From assembly GCF_015209965.1 (NCBI RefSeq), contig NZ_MU158691.1, forward strand, positions 194,041 through 258,040: a stretch of 64,000 nt of DNA, given 5' to 3'. Positions 27,498 to 36,925 of this stretch are shown piece after piece; positions within the stretch are counted from its first letter, which is position 1; each line of letters opens with the position of its first letter. The notes beneath the pieces are model-generated. The model saw only the letters and a list, made by a program, of their open reading frames with translations, made no database searches and was not told the DNA's origin. The position numbers and the translations under genes are program-made. This DNA is from Sphingobacterium pedocola. GTDB lineage: Bacteria; Bacteroidota; Bacteroidia; Sphingobacteriales; Sphingobacteriaceae.

Positions 27498-27784
27498 TCC
27501 CTATGTAAATTCATTTTGTAGCTGATCTATATTTGGTGCTAAAAGCTTAGAAAAATATGCGTTTACCACACGCGATATTGGCAAACTTAGATAAAATTGA
27601 TTTTTATCACAAGTATTAGTTTCCAATTAAATTGCTTGCTATCGATAAATCTTCCTTCAGCCTTCCTCATGGTTAGATTATAACTTGTTATAAGCCAGCT
27701 TGTGAAATAGATTCAAAAAAATATAGAATTTGTATGTGTGTTACGGCTAAAAAAAATCTCTATATAAGTATAAACCCATTGAAT

Positions 27785-28948
27785 ATGCTAACCGAGGGAG
27801 AATATATCATATTATATGAAAAGTGTAATTCAGGAAATTGCACGCCAACCGAATTGCAACAATTGGAGGCGTATCACGATACCTTTGAGTTTAGCGATCG
27901 TTCTTGGGATGAAACAAGGATGGGACGTAAAGATGAAGTAAAAACAAGACTTCAAAAATTGCTAAACGAAGAACTAAGACAAGATATATGCGCATCACCA
28001 AATTTATTTTTCTCCCGCCAACGTATCTATTCCATTATCAAATACAGCGCTGTCGCCGTATTTCTCATGTGTTTTGGCATATATTGGGTTTCAGAATCTC
28101 ACATCTTTATCGATAAGAAGAGCAACGTAAATGATCACCGGGTAATTGCACCAGGAGGGAATAAAGCTGTGCTCGTATTAGAGGATGGTACGGAAGTTAA
28201 TTTAAATGACTTGATAATTGGCGACTTCTCGATTGATGGCGAAGCAGTAGCTCATAAAGATACTCCAGGTCAATTAAGATATAATTCATTATCCCATTCT
28301 TCCGAAAAAATAAGCTATCATACGATTCGTACGCCCCCAGGAGGACAATACCACATTGAATTGGCAGATGGAACAAAGGTATGGCTAAATGCTGCTTCAT
28401 CGATTCGTTTTCCAGCGAGATTTAGCGGTGTAAAACGTACGGTAGAAATCGAAGGCGAAGTATACTTTGATGTAGCAAAGCAATCAGAAAATCCTTTCGT
28501 GGTAAAAAGTAGCGGACAAGAAATTACCGTTTTAGGGACTCGTTTTAATGTCGCAGCTTATCCAGATGAGGAAGAGGTTCAAACGTCTTTAATCGAAGGA
28601 AGTGTGGTGTTAAATGTTGTAAACCAACAATATTCCCTTACACCTGGAGAATGTACAATTTATGATAAAAGACACAATTCTGTGGACAAAGCCACTTTTA
28701 ACCCCGATGCCGTATTGGCTTGGCAGAACGGGAATTTCGTGTTTAACATGGAAGATATACAAAGTGTTATGCGTAAGATATCACGGTGGTACGATGTGGA
28801 AGTGATATATAAAGGAGATATGAAAGAAAAGCTTTTCTCTGGGACAATATCCCGTTTTGGTCAGGTCGAAGAAGTATTAGATATGCTTGCTCTAACAGAA
28901 ACTGTTACCTTTAAAATAGAAGGAAGGAGGATTTATGTAATGGAGTAA
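27785..28948 (+). CDS. FecR-family anti-sigma factor
   Basis: A 387-residue inner-membrane regulator that holds the ECF sigma until SusC signals. The start MLTEGEYIILYEKCNSGNCT is chosen because it matches the usual FecR N-terminus; an ATG at 27734 in frame is possible. The cytoplasmic anti-sigma part spans residues 1-75 and one membrane helix about 85-105 (SAVAVFLMCFGIYW). The periplasmic FecR domain follows (RTPPGGQYHIELADGTKVWL, then VEIEGEVYFDVAK, and LGTRFNVAAY). A C-terminal DUF4974/STN-like domain ends it. The SusC gene starts about 110 bp downstream. Confidence 0.93.
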   Translation: MLTEGEYIILYEKCNSGNCTPTELQQLEAYHDTFEFSDRSWDETRMGRKDEVKTRLQKLLNEELRQDICASPNLFFSRQRIYSIIKYSAVAVFLMCFGIYWVSESHIFIDKKSNVNDHRVIAPGGNKAVLVLEDGTEVNLNDLIIGDFSIDGEAVAHKDTPGQLRYNSLSHSSEKISYHTIRTPPGGQYHIELADGTKVWLNAASSIRFPARFSGVKRTVEIEGEVYFDVAKQSENPFVVKSSGQEITVLGTRFNVAAYPDEEEVQTSLIEGSVVLNVVNQQYSLTPGECTIYDKRHNSVDKATFNPDAVLAWQNGNFVFNMEDIQSVMRKISRWYDVEVIYKGDMKEKLFSGTISRFGQVEEVLDMLALTETVTFKIEGRRIYVME

Positions 28949-29056
28949 ACTGTCGTTTTATAGCAAATACCAGGAACGATTGCAGCGCTCCTGGCGATTA
29001 AGCTAATGCAATTAAGAATAAACCGAGTTACAATCACATTAAACTTAACACACCAA

Positions 29057-32000
29057 ATGTACAAAAATTATGATGTGCGACCAAGGCTATGGAGCCATTG
29101 GGACGGATTAAAAACATGGAAGATCATGAAGCTTATAGCCTTCTTTACAGTGCTGGGTACGCTGTGTGTAAATGCGTCAACATATGCGCAGCGTGTTACG
29201 ATATCTCTCAAAAATTCCTCATTGGAAAATGCTCTTGAGCAGATCGGTAAACAAAGTGGCCACCACATACTTTACAGCCCGTTTGCGATGAATAAAACAA
29301 AGCGGGTTTCATTAAATGTCGAGAACATGTCCTTAGAAGACGCGTTGGAACTGTGTTTTATTAATCAACCTGTAAATTATACGATTAGGAAGAAAACTAT
29401 TGTGATTAAAAGAAAACCTATTCACACTATAAATACTGATCCACCAATAACTAAAAAGGAGCAGACTAGTCAGCTTACCGTGAGCGGAATCGTTACCGAT
29501 TCTATTGGCGTAATGCAAGGTGTTTCTGTAACAATTGAAGGGAATACAAGTTTAGGTACTACGACTAATGTACAAGGAAGATTTGCCCTTCAATTACCTA
29601 ATGAGAATGCGATTTTGATTTTTACTATGATAGGATACGAGAAACAGGAAGTATCTCTTCAGGGTAGGAATGAAATCAATGTTAAGTTACGATCCGTCAA
29701 TTCAGATCTTGATGAAGTTGTTGTTATTGGCTACGGTACACAACGACGCGCAAACGTAATTGCCCCAGTTTCTACATTTAATGCCGAAGGAATAGACGAA
29801 CGCCCCATTACCCGTGTAGATCAGGCACTCGTAGGACAGATGGCAGGTGTACACGTCAAGCAAACGACAGGAGTACCTGGCAAGGGATTTAGTATTAAGG
29901 TAAGAGGTTCAGGATCTATTACGGCAGGGAGCGAACCACTATATGTAATCGATGGTTTTCCATTGGCCGTTAATAGCCAGAATTCAAATGGTGGATACAC
30001 TAATGGAAATCCATTAGATAATATCAATCCCAATGATATTGAATCAATTCAGGTTTTGAAAGACGCTTCCGCAGCAGCTATTTATGGTTCACGGGCTGCA
30101 AATGGTGTCGTCCTAATTACCACAAAGAAAGGTAAATCCGGGACGCCTAAAATTAATGTTAACGTTTTCGGCGGAATATCACAGGCAGTAAAAAAAATAG
30201 ACCTACTTAGTGGAGAAGAATGGATGTCGAGAGCCACAGAAGTTATTAACGCTCAGTGGGAAGCATCCGGGTCGGGTCGATCAGCATCACAAACGACGGA
30301 AGAGCGACGTGAAATACTAGGCTTACCAGCGGGGGGCTTTAATACGCAGTATATGTTGGATGATCGGTGGTCCTTGCCCGGGTATCCAGGATTGAGAATT
30401 ATCGACTGGCAAGATGAGTTATTCCGTACGGCCAGGACAACAAATTATCAATTGGGCGTAAGCGGCGGAACCGACATTGTAAAATATTATGTATCGGCAA
30501 ACTATGCTGACCAAGAAGGAACGATCATCAACCAACGATACAAACCCATCTCGGCACGGGCGAATATCGATGTTAAACCTACCCGTAAATTATTAATAGG
30601 AATGAATATTGCCCCTACTTATTCCGAGCTCCATGAACCAGGGCATGGTAACGGCTCAACAGAAGGAAAGGATGCTTTCCTTCATCGTTCCTTGATCTTC
30701 AGTCCAGTGGCCGAAGAATATATGGGCGTCAATGTAAATGCATTTGATAATGACAGTTATCGGTGGGGTACATCCAATAACAGTTCGGTTGCAATTGCAG
30801 AAGAAACAATTGGTTTAACGAAAAATTTCCGAACATTAGCAACCCTTTTTGGTGACTACGAAATAATAGACAAGCTTAGATTTAGAACCTCTTTAAATCT
30901 TGATAATACCGATGCAAGCACCAAAAAATTCACCCCACATACCGTAAATGGAAACCTTACTTCGAGGACGAACACACCTGGAGAAATCACGCGGGGTACC
31001 TATGCTACATATAGGCTAAAAACCTTTGTAAATGAGAACACGTTGACTTATAATACCCTTTTGGACAATAAGCACGATATTTCAGCACTTGGGGGATTCT
31101 CCTATAATTATACCTCCTTGAATACTTCCAACATGGCGTCGGCCGGTGGATACACAAATATTTATGTCACAACCCTAAATGGAGCGGCTGCAATTACCGG
31201 TAATACAACAGAGAGTGAGAACACCATGCTCTCGTGGTTCAGTCGTTTGCAATATGCTTATGATTCCAAATATTTATTATCTGCCAGTGTGAGGCGAGAT
31301 GGCTCTTCGCGCTTCGGAACAAATACAAAATGGGGCTGGTTTCCTTCAGCTTCAATTGGATGGCGGATTTCCGAAGAGCATTTTATGAGGGATATCAGTG
31401 CTATTGCCGATTTAAAGGTTCGGGCCAGTTGGGGTAAATCGGGTAATAATAATATTGGCGATTATACCAGTATTTCTACACTTGGTAGTTATAATTATAG
31501 TTTTGCAGGAACCCAAGTAGGAGGTTTGGCACCAGATATAATTGCAGATCCAAACTTAAGCTGGGAAAAATCGAATACCTTTAACATTGGTATCGATGCT
31601 GCTTTTATTAAAAATAGAATTAATGCGACCTTCGATTATTATACCAAAGAGAATACGGATTTATTATTATATGTTCCTACGGTTGCAGCTTCCGGTTTTA
31701 GGAACATGCTCACGAATATTGGTGCTGTAAGAAATCAAGGTTGGGAAGCAGAATTAAGTACTCGAAATTTTACGGGTGCATTTCAATGGAATACTTCTTT
31801 GAATCTTAGCCACAATACCAATGAGATTCTTAAACTTGGAAGAGCCAATTCTACGATCGAAATTCCGCTACCTTCCAATTATAGTGGAAATGCATTTACC
31901 ATTCTTCAAGTAGGATTACCGATTAATAGTATTTTTGTAGTTCACAGAGACGGTATTTTAACCCCGGGCGATATTGATGATGGAGTGGCTATCGTTCCGG

Positions 32001-32599
32001 GGCAACAAGTTGGAGACCCCAGATACGTCGATGTTAACAATGACGGTGTAATCAATGCTGCAGATCGGCAGGTATCTGGCCAGCCGAATCCAACTTATGT
32101 TTGGGGTGCTACCAATAATTTTCGTTATAAGAATTTCGACCTATCCGTGTTGGTTCAAGGACAATCAGGAGGATCCCTTTATTCTTTACTAGGACGTGCG
32201 ATAGATGTAACCGGCGTAGTGTATACTGATAATCAGTTAGGAATTCATCGCGATAGATGGACTTCAGAAAATCCAGATGCTTCTGCAGAGAGAGGGAAAG
32301 CCGCTTCCTCCAACTTTGCACCGGTAAATAATACCGATTGGTTGTATTCAACGAATTATTGGCGTATACGAAATATCACTGCAGGGTATAATATGAAAAG
32401 TAAATCTAACTTTTTCGAATCGCTTCGGCTGTATCTAACAATCGAGAATTGGTTTGGTCAAGATAAATATTATGGTGGATATAACCCGGAAGCAGAGACT
32501 TCCAATGTCAGCGGCGATTCCAAATTCCCTGTTGCCGCAGATTATGGTGGAATGCCGTTGCCGAAATCAATTGTTGCAGGCATTAATGTTACATTCTAA
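29057..32599 (+). CDS. SusC/RagA-type TonB-linked outer-membrane transporter with N-terminal STN signalling domain
   Basis: About 1180 residues. A leader and signal peptide (FFTVLGTLCVNASTYAQ) are followed by an STN domain (SLENALEQIGKQSGHHILYS) that contacts FecR. A carboxypeptidase-like regulatory domain (VSGIVTDSIGVMQGVSVTIE) and a TonB box region with DEVVVIGYGTQ come next. The plug contains GSGSITAGSEPLYVIDGFP and DASAAAIYGSRAANGVVLIT, and a 22-strand barrel ends in VAGINVTF. It imports oligosaccharides or other bulky nutrients with SusD. An ATG at 29006 would add 17 residues before this start. The STN domain, sigma and FecR together mark a trans-envelope regulated system. Confidence 0.96.
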   Translation: MYKNYDVRPRLWSHWDGLKTWKIMKLIAFFTVLGTLCVNASTYAQRVTISLKNSSLENALEQIGKQSGHHILYSPFAMNKTKRVSLNVENMSLEDALELCFINQPVNYTIRKKTIVIKRKPIHTINTDPPITKKEQTSQLTVSGIVTDSIGVMQGVSVTIEGNTSLGTTTNVQGRFALQLPNENAILIFTMIGYEKQEVSLQGRNEINVKLRSVNSDLDEVVVIGYGTQRRANVIAPVSTFNAEGIDERPITRVDQALVGQMAGVHVKQTTGVPGKGFSIKVRGSGSITAGSEPLYVIDGFPLAVNSQNSNGGYTNGNPLDNINPNDIESIQVLKDASAAAIYGSRAANGVVLITTKKGKSGTPKINVNVFGGISQAVKKIDLLSGEEWMSRATEVINAQWEASGSGRSASQTTEERREILGLPAGGFNTQYMLDDRWSLPGYPGLRIIDWQDELFRTARTTNYQLGVSGGTDIVKYYVSANYADQEGTIINQRYKPISARANIDVKPTRKLLIGMNIAPTYSELHEPGHGNGSTEGKDAFLHRSLIFSPVAEEYMGVNVNAFDNDSYRWGTSNNSSVAIAEETIGLTKNFRTLATLFGDYEIIDKLRFRTSLNLDNTDASTKKFTPHTVNGNLTSRTNTPGEITRGTYATYRLKTFVNENTLTYNTLLDNKHDISALGGFSYNYTSLNTSNMASAGGYTNIYVTTLNGAAAITGNTTESENTMLSWFSRLQYAYDSKYLLSASVRRDGSSRFGTNTKWGWFPSASIGWRISEEHFMRDISAIADLKVRASWGKSGNNNIGDYTSISTLGSYNYSFAGTQVGGLAPDIIADPNLSWEKSNTFNIGIDAAFIKNRINATFDYYTKENTDLLLYVPTVAASGFRNMLTNIGAVRNQGWEAELSTRNFTGAFQWNTSLNLSHNTNEILKLGRANSTIEIPLPSNYSGNAFTILQVGLPINSIFVVHRDGILTPGDIDDGVAIVPGQQVGDPRYVDVNNDGVINAADRQVSGQPNPTYVWGATNNFRYKNFDLSVLVQGQSGGSLYSLLGRAIDVTGVVYTDNQLGIHRDRWTSENPDASAERGKAASSNFAPVNNTDWLYSTNYWRIRNITAGYNMKSKSNFFESLRLYLTIENWFGQDKYYGGYNPEAETSNVSGDSKFPVAADYGGMPLPKSIVAGINVTF

Positions 32600-32612
32600 A
32601 AACGTAAACAAT

Positions 32613-34103
32613 ATGAAAATAAGATACATGATGATGCTGTTTGCGCTATTGCTAAGCAGCAGTTGTACAGATCAGTTGGAATTAATACCACCATCTAATG
32701 CAACGACTATAGTTTTTTATAAGTCGGAAAGTGATTTCTTACAAGCTATTAATTCCGTTTATGCAGACTTAAAATCTTATCCTACAAGAGTATTGGATCT
32801 GTCAGAAACGCGATCTGATAATATTTACGGGGTTTCCGATGACGGGAAACGCTACTGGGATGAAATCAATAATTTTTCTCCAGGACTGGCAGCAAATTCT
32901 AAAGTACTATCGTCTTGGAGTGACAACTATAGCGGGATATTTAAGGCAAATACCTTGCTGGATCAATTGTCAAAAAATGGTGCAGAAGTACTAAATGAGC
33001 CACTTCGACTAAGGCTGGAGGCTGAGGGGCGTTTCCTGCGTGCATTTTATTACTTTGATCTCGTAAGGTCATTTGGTAAAGTTCCACTTATCGACAGAGT
33101 GATGACAGCGGTAGAGGCCGAAAACACATCTCAAAGTAAAGCAGAAGACATCTACGCTTTGATTATTGAAGACTTAAAATTTGCTTCTGAAAATCTGCCG
33201 GAAGCCTATAATGCTAACATGGTGGGACATGCCACTCGTTATGCAGCGAAAGGAATATTAGCATTGGTTTATATGACAAGATCTGGACCGTCATACGGTA
33301 TTGAAGGTCCTGGACTTGGAACTGATGAATGGTCGCTCGCTGCTACCTTACTTGATGATATCATTAAAAGTGAAAAGTTTAGATTACTCGATACGTATGA
33401 TGAAATTTTCGCTTATGACAATGAAAATAATGCGGAAGTTATCTTTGACGTGCAATATATTTCAGGTGGGCTAGGCTTAGGTGGAGAATATCCATCCTTA
33501 TTCCTTCCTGATCTCTATGTTCAACAAATTGCAGGCTTTGCTGGAGGGGTAATGGTGCGGCCTCCATCTGCGGATTTGCTTTCTACTTATCCTGCAGAAG
33601 ATAATCGTAAAACTTTTGCGGTACAAGAAGGATATACAGTTGGTGGGAGATATGATGCGAGACCGTTATTGGTGAAATATATAGATGCTGCTAAAAGAGG
33701 TACACGTTGGACAGATTGGCCACTTAATTTTATAGTTTTGAGGTATACTGATATTGTATTATTGCGTGCAGAATGTACATTAAATGGTGCTTCGGGCTCT
33801 CAAGAAGATGTGATAACCTTCGTAAACGATGTTAAAAGAAGAGCAAATATTCCACTGGTAACCGCTGTCGATCTGGATGGTTTGTTGGCCGAACGTCGAA
33901 GAGAGTTTATTGGAGAAGGCCTACGTTGGCATGATTTAGTTAGATCTGGAAAAGCCATTGACTTGCTGAATCGCTGGTCTACAATAGAAGATAATGAAGG
34001 AGCGATGAATCAAATGAAGGCGGATTATATCATATATCCAATTCCCCAAACTGAACTAAATATCAATCCCGATTTATACGAACAAAACGAGGGTTATAAT
34101 TAA
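32613..34103 (+). CDS. SusD/RagB-type surface nutrient-binding lipoprotein
   Basis: A 496-residue lipoprotein that lids the SusC barrel and binds its ligand. The start at 32613 gives a signal with lipobox LSSSC (Cys18). The longer open frame to 32454 would lie within SusC. Family features are the N-terminal TPR-rich region (RLEAEGRFLRAFYYFDLVRS, FGKVPLID), PLLVKYIDAAKRG and the C-terminal LLAERRREFIGEGLRWHDLV with YPIPQTELNINP. It starts 13 bp after susC. No glycoside hydrolase or lyase follows, so the substrate is not indicated. Confidence 0.95.
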   Translation: MKIRYMMMLFALLLSSSCTDQLELIPPSNATTIVFYKSESDFLQAINSVYADLKSYPTRVLDLSETRSDNIYGVSDDGKRYWDEINNFSPGLAANSKVLSSWSDNYSGIFKANTLLDQLSKNGAEVLNEPLRLRLEAEGRFLRAFYYFDLVRSFGKVPLIDRVMTAVEAENTSQSKAEDIYALIIEDLKFASENLPEAYNANMVGHATRYAAKGILALVYMTRSGPSYGIEGPGLGTDEWSLAATLLDDIIKSEKFRLLDTYDEIFAYDNENNAEVIFDVQYISGGLGLGGEYPSLFLPDLYVQQIAGFAGGVMVRPPSADLLSTYPAEDNRKTFAVQEGYTVGGRYDARPLLVKYIDAAKRGTRWTDWPLNFIVLRYTDIVLLRAECTLNGASGSQEDVITFVNDVKRRANIPLVTAVDLDGLLAERRREFIGEGLRWHDLVRSGKAIDLLNRWSTIEDNEGAMNQMKADYIIYPIPQTELNINPDLYEQNEGYN

Positions 34104-34739
34104 AGTCCTGTCTTGTCTAATAATTGTTGTTGTGTCTAAAAGGTAGCAAATTTGTTTTTCTCAGGGAGTCTACTTCATAGAATAGCTCCCTGATAAATAG
34201 GATAATACCGGCAAAATGGTGTATTTCGATATTATTCCTTTTTTAGAATAAGCAGTGCCCTATTATAAAGCAAATTGATGTTTTTTGGTTTTAATAATTA
34301 GTCGATAAAAATGAAAGGCCTTCAGCCGGGGAGACTGAAGACCTTTACTAACCAATTATAAACCTAGAACAAAGGTAGTGTATTCCGTACACTTACTCCA
34401 AGTAATTTTTATTTTTTTTTAAAAATAACTGAATTTATATTTAAAATGCTGTTTATGAGGTGTTTTTTTTGCGCTATTATGTCTAATGAAAATAATTTAA
34501 CAGTTTTTTAACATATTTTGTGTGTTTTAAAGCTTTCTTTATGTATGTTAATGGTGAAAATGTATTGACATGGATGTCTGTAGTATTTTTTTTGTCTAAT
34601 AGTTTTAATTTTTTAGGGATTTTTAATTAGTCTAACGATTGTTTTTTGGATTTAATTTAATAATATGGTGGGAGCGGTGCTCATCATCATCTTTGCCAAA
34701 TGTGGAATTGCCAAGTGTTTCCTCTTTTAAGTAGTAAAA
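34104..34739. other. 636-bp AT-rich intergenic region after susD
   Basis: No coding frame found. It holds one strong hairpin (34314-34346) and long T/A tracts downstream of it, to about 34660. GC is visibly lower than in flanking genes. Confidence 0.6.
34314..34346 (+). promoter_or_regulatory. Stable hairpin in the SusCD downstream region
   Basis: AAAGGCCTTCAG (34314-34325) and CTGAAGACCTTT (34335-34346) pair over 12 positions with one mismatch around a GC-rich 9-nt loop. It is followed by ACTAACCAATTATAAACC, not a T-run, so a leader-type or processing structure fits as well as a terminator. Confidence 0.5.
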
Positions 34740-35036
34740 CTAATTTAGATTAACCATAAAATATAGCGTTGAACCGATTAAAAGTGCTAGACCAATATAA
34801 AATATTCGACTATACTCAAATGTATTTATTCGTTTTATACTTTTATAAATAAGCAAAACGGCAACAACGGTGTTAAATACAATGAGAAATCCAATGATCC
34901 AGATCCAATAATATATGAAATTGTATCCATGCGAAATACCGCCATCTAGGAGGAACCAGGCAGTAATTGATATGAGCGGTAATAAAAGTAAAGTTAATGG
35001 TATGATAAGGTTTTGCTGTTTTGTCATGCTATTCAC
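34740..35036 (-). CDS. Small membrane protein of unknown function
   Basis: 98 residues, or 95 from the second Met at 35027. Three hydrophobic helices, at about 10-30, 40-63 and 76-96, are separated by short polar loops (YKSIKRINTFEYSRIFY). I do not recognise the family. It is divergent from the Rossmann-fold gene that follows on the plus strand. Confidence 0.6.
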   Translation of the reverse strand: MNSMTKQQNLIIPLTLLLLPLISITAWFLLDGGISHGYNFIYYWIWIIGFLIVFNTVVAVLLIYKSIKRINTFEYSRIFYIGLALLIGSTLYFMVNLN

Positions 35037-35189
35037 GGCTCTTTTCTATCATACGAACTTAGCTATTTTTTATTATAAAAGCATCCACTTGATCAATGAC
35101 TCGAGCTAAATAGGAACGTATCTCTATGGAAATTAAAACTTTAATGCCTTTGCAATGTTTAACTAAATAGTACTGGTTTATTTAACTTT

Positions 35190-35840
35190 ATGAAGATTAT
35201 CTTAACAGGAACAACCGGAATGGTAGGCGAGGGCGTTCTTTTGGAATGTCTTACCAATCCATATGTTACCGAAGTGCTGAGTGTAAGCCGTAAGTCTTGT
35301 AACTACGTGCATTCCAAACTGAAAGAATACATCGTGCCTGAATTTTTGGATTTAAGGACGGAACACGAACGGCTTAACGGATATGATGCCTGTTTTTTTT
35401 GTGCCGGAATTAGTAGCGTGGGACTTAAGGGAGAAGAATATACACGGATTACCTTCGACACGACTATCCGTTTTGAGGAAGTGGTGTTGGCGCAAAATCC
35501 GAATGCTGTATTCATCTATGTAAGCGGTGCCGGTACCGATAGTACCGAAAATGGCCGCAGTATGTGGGCTCGTGTGAAGGGAAAGACAGAAAATACACTG
35601 GCAATGATGCCGTTTAAAAAGGTGTATAATTTCCGTCCCGGTTTTATGAAAGCAACAGGCGGACAAAAACATCTGCTACCACTTTATCAGTATATCGGTT
35701 GGATGTACCCTCTATTGATAGTGTTGGTTCCGAATGGTACGAGTACACTTCAACAAGTCGCTAAGGCTATGATTCGTCTCGTTCATGCCGATTTTCAAAA
35801 AAAGATTATTAATGTCAAAGACATTAAAGCGTTGGCGTAA
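35190..35840 (+). CDS. NAD(P)-binding Rossmann-fold protein (atypical SDR, epimerase-like)
   Basis: 216 residues. The N-terminus MKIILTGTTGMVGEGVLLEC is an atypical-SDR dinucleotide loop (TGxxGxxG). CFFCAGISSVGLKGEEYTRI and VFIYVSGAGTDSTENGRSMW follow, with no clear YxxxK catalytic pair, as in NmrA/HTATIP2-like proteins that sense or bind NAD(P)H. The C-terminal part (LLPLYQYIGWMYPLLIVLVP) is hydrophobic. Its stop lies 1 bp from the end of the convergent DUF72 gene. Confidence 0.8.
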   Translation: MKIILTGTTGMVGEGVLLECLTNPYVTEVLSVSRKSCNYVHSKLKEYIVPEFLDLRTEHERLNGYDACFFCAGISSVGLKGEEYTRITFDTTIRFEEVVLAQNPNAVFIYVSGAGTDSTENGRSMWARVKGKTENTLAMMPFKKVYNFRPGFMKATGGQKHLLPLYQYIGWMYPLLIVLVPNGTSTLQQVAKAMIRLVHADFQKKIINVKDIKALA

Positions 35841-35841
35841 T

Positions 35842-36594
35842 TTAATCGCTATTCCCTACATAATGTTTCAGCAGGTTCACGTTGGCAATTGCTTCGCCAA
35901 TAGTATTATTGAAATAAACAAAGACTTCTTTCCCAGATGATAGCCAATCTTTGATATAATAACTGTATTCCATTAAAAAAGCATCATCATAACTTCCTTT
36001 GAAATCACCATCCGGACCGTGGAAACGTAAGTAAATAAATTCTGTTTCCATCTGTTCTATATTTAAACCTGTACTGCTTTTATCGTGAAAAACAATCGAA
36101 ACTCCATACGCATCCAGTAATTTATATGTCTCCGCTCGGTACCATGATGCTTGCCTAAATTCAACACATACCTTCCAGTCTTGTTTAGGATTGCTTGCTG
36201 AGATTGTTTCCATTAATTGTTGTAAGCGGGCAAAGGAAGGAAATCCGGTCGACGGGGGCAATTGCACCAATAAGCAGCCTTTTTTTTCGCCAACAGCATC
36301 GATGGTTTTCATAAAACTCGTAATATCATCTGGATTAAAGACAAGTCCTTTCGTATGGGTAATCCCTCTCCATAGTTTGAACGTGAATCGGAAGTTGTCT
36401 GTTACATCCTCCGACCATCTGCGTACGGTCGCCGAAAGCGGAACCTTGTAGAATGAACTATTTACTTCCAATGAGTTGAATAGTATACTATAGACAGCGA
36501 GCCTACTTTTATGCCGCAAAGTTTCAGGATAAAAACTCTTGTTTTTGTATGGTAAAAGAATGCCGCTCGTGCCAGAGAAATATAATGGATTCAT
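35842..36594 (-). CDS. DUF72 domain-containing protein (YecE-like TIM barrel)
   Basis: A 250-residue protein. The start YFSGTSGILLPYKNKSFYP, then SILFNSLEVNSSFYKVP and CVEFRQASWY, are the DUF72/YecE landmarks. YLRFHGPDGDFKGSYDDAFL near residue 195 and EVFVYFNNTIGEAIANV near the end complete it. The fold is a TIM barrel with an unknown reaction. The usual YxGWxYxxW opening is altered here to SGTSGILLPY. Confidence 0.85.
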   Translation of the reverse strand: MNPLYFSGTSGILLPYKNKSFYPETLRHKSRLAVYSILFNSLEVNSSFYKVPLSATVRRWSEDVTDNFRFTFKLWRGITHTKGLVFNPDDITSFMKTIDAVGEKKGCLLVQLPPSTGFPSFARLQQLMETISASNPKQDWKVCVEFRQASWYRAETYKLLDAYGVSIVFHDKSSTGLNIEQMETEFIYLRFHGPDGDFKGSYDDAFLMEYSYYIKDWLSSGKEVFVYFNNTIGEAIANVNLLKHYVGNSD

Positions 36595-36925
36595 TATAAG
36601 CTGTCGTTATATATCTATGAGTAAATAAAAAAGTTTGTATAGATATAACAATCAAAATATATTTATGTTGTTTAACCGGTTCGATGGAGAAACTCTGTGA
36701 TGACGTATAATGTTATAATAGATTTTAACTATCGTAATATAGGGTTAATTGATTTTGATGACACTTTTTAATATGTTAACTTTATATGTCAAGTAAGCCC
36801 GATATAAGTGAGCTCGAGATGATAGAAATATTAAGCATACAGGAAAAATGCAATATTTAATCGTCAAAGGTCCAATCTGACGGTAAAAAGTAAACATCCG
36901 TTCATTCAATAAAAACCTGCTAAAA
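36595..36925. other. 331-bp gap upstream of katG
   Basis: Divergent promoter region between the DUF72 gene and katG. No coding frame, no tRNA and no clear OxyR-type or TAnnTTTG site could be settled on by eye. Confidence 0.4.

Noticed and set aside
29006..34103. Linking the SusC/D pair with the rhamnogalacturonan lyase at 45.5 kb as one pectin locus
   Set aside because: They are 11 kb apart with unrelated genes between, and there is no shared regulator, so a common substrate is not supported.
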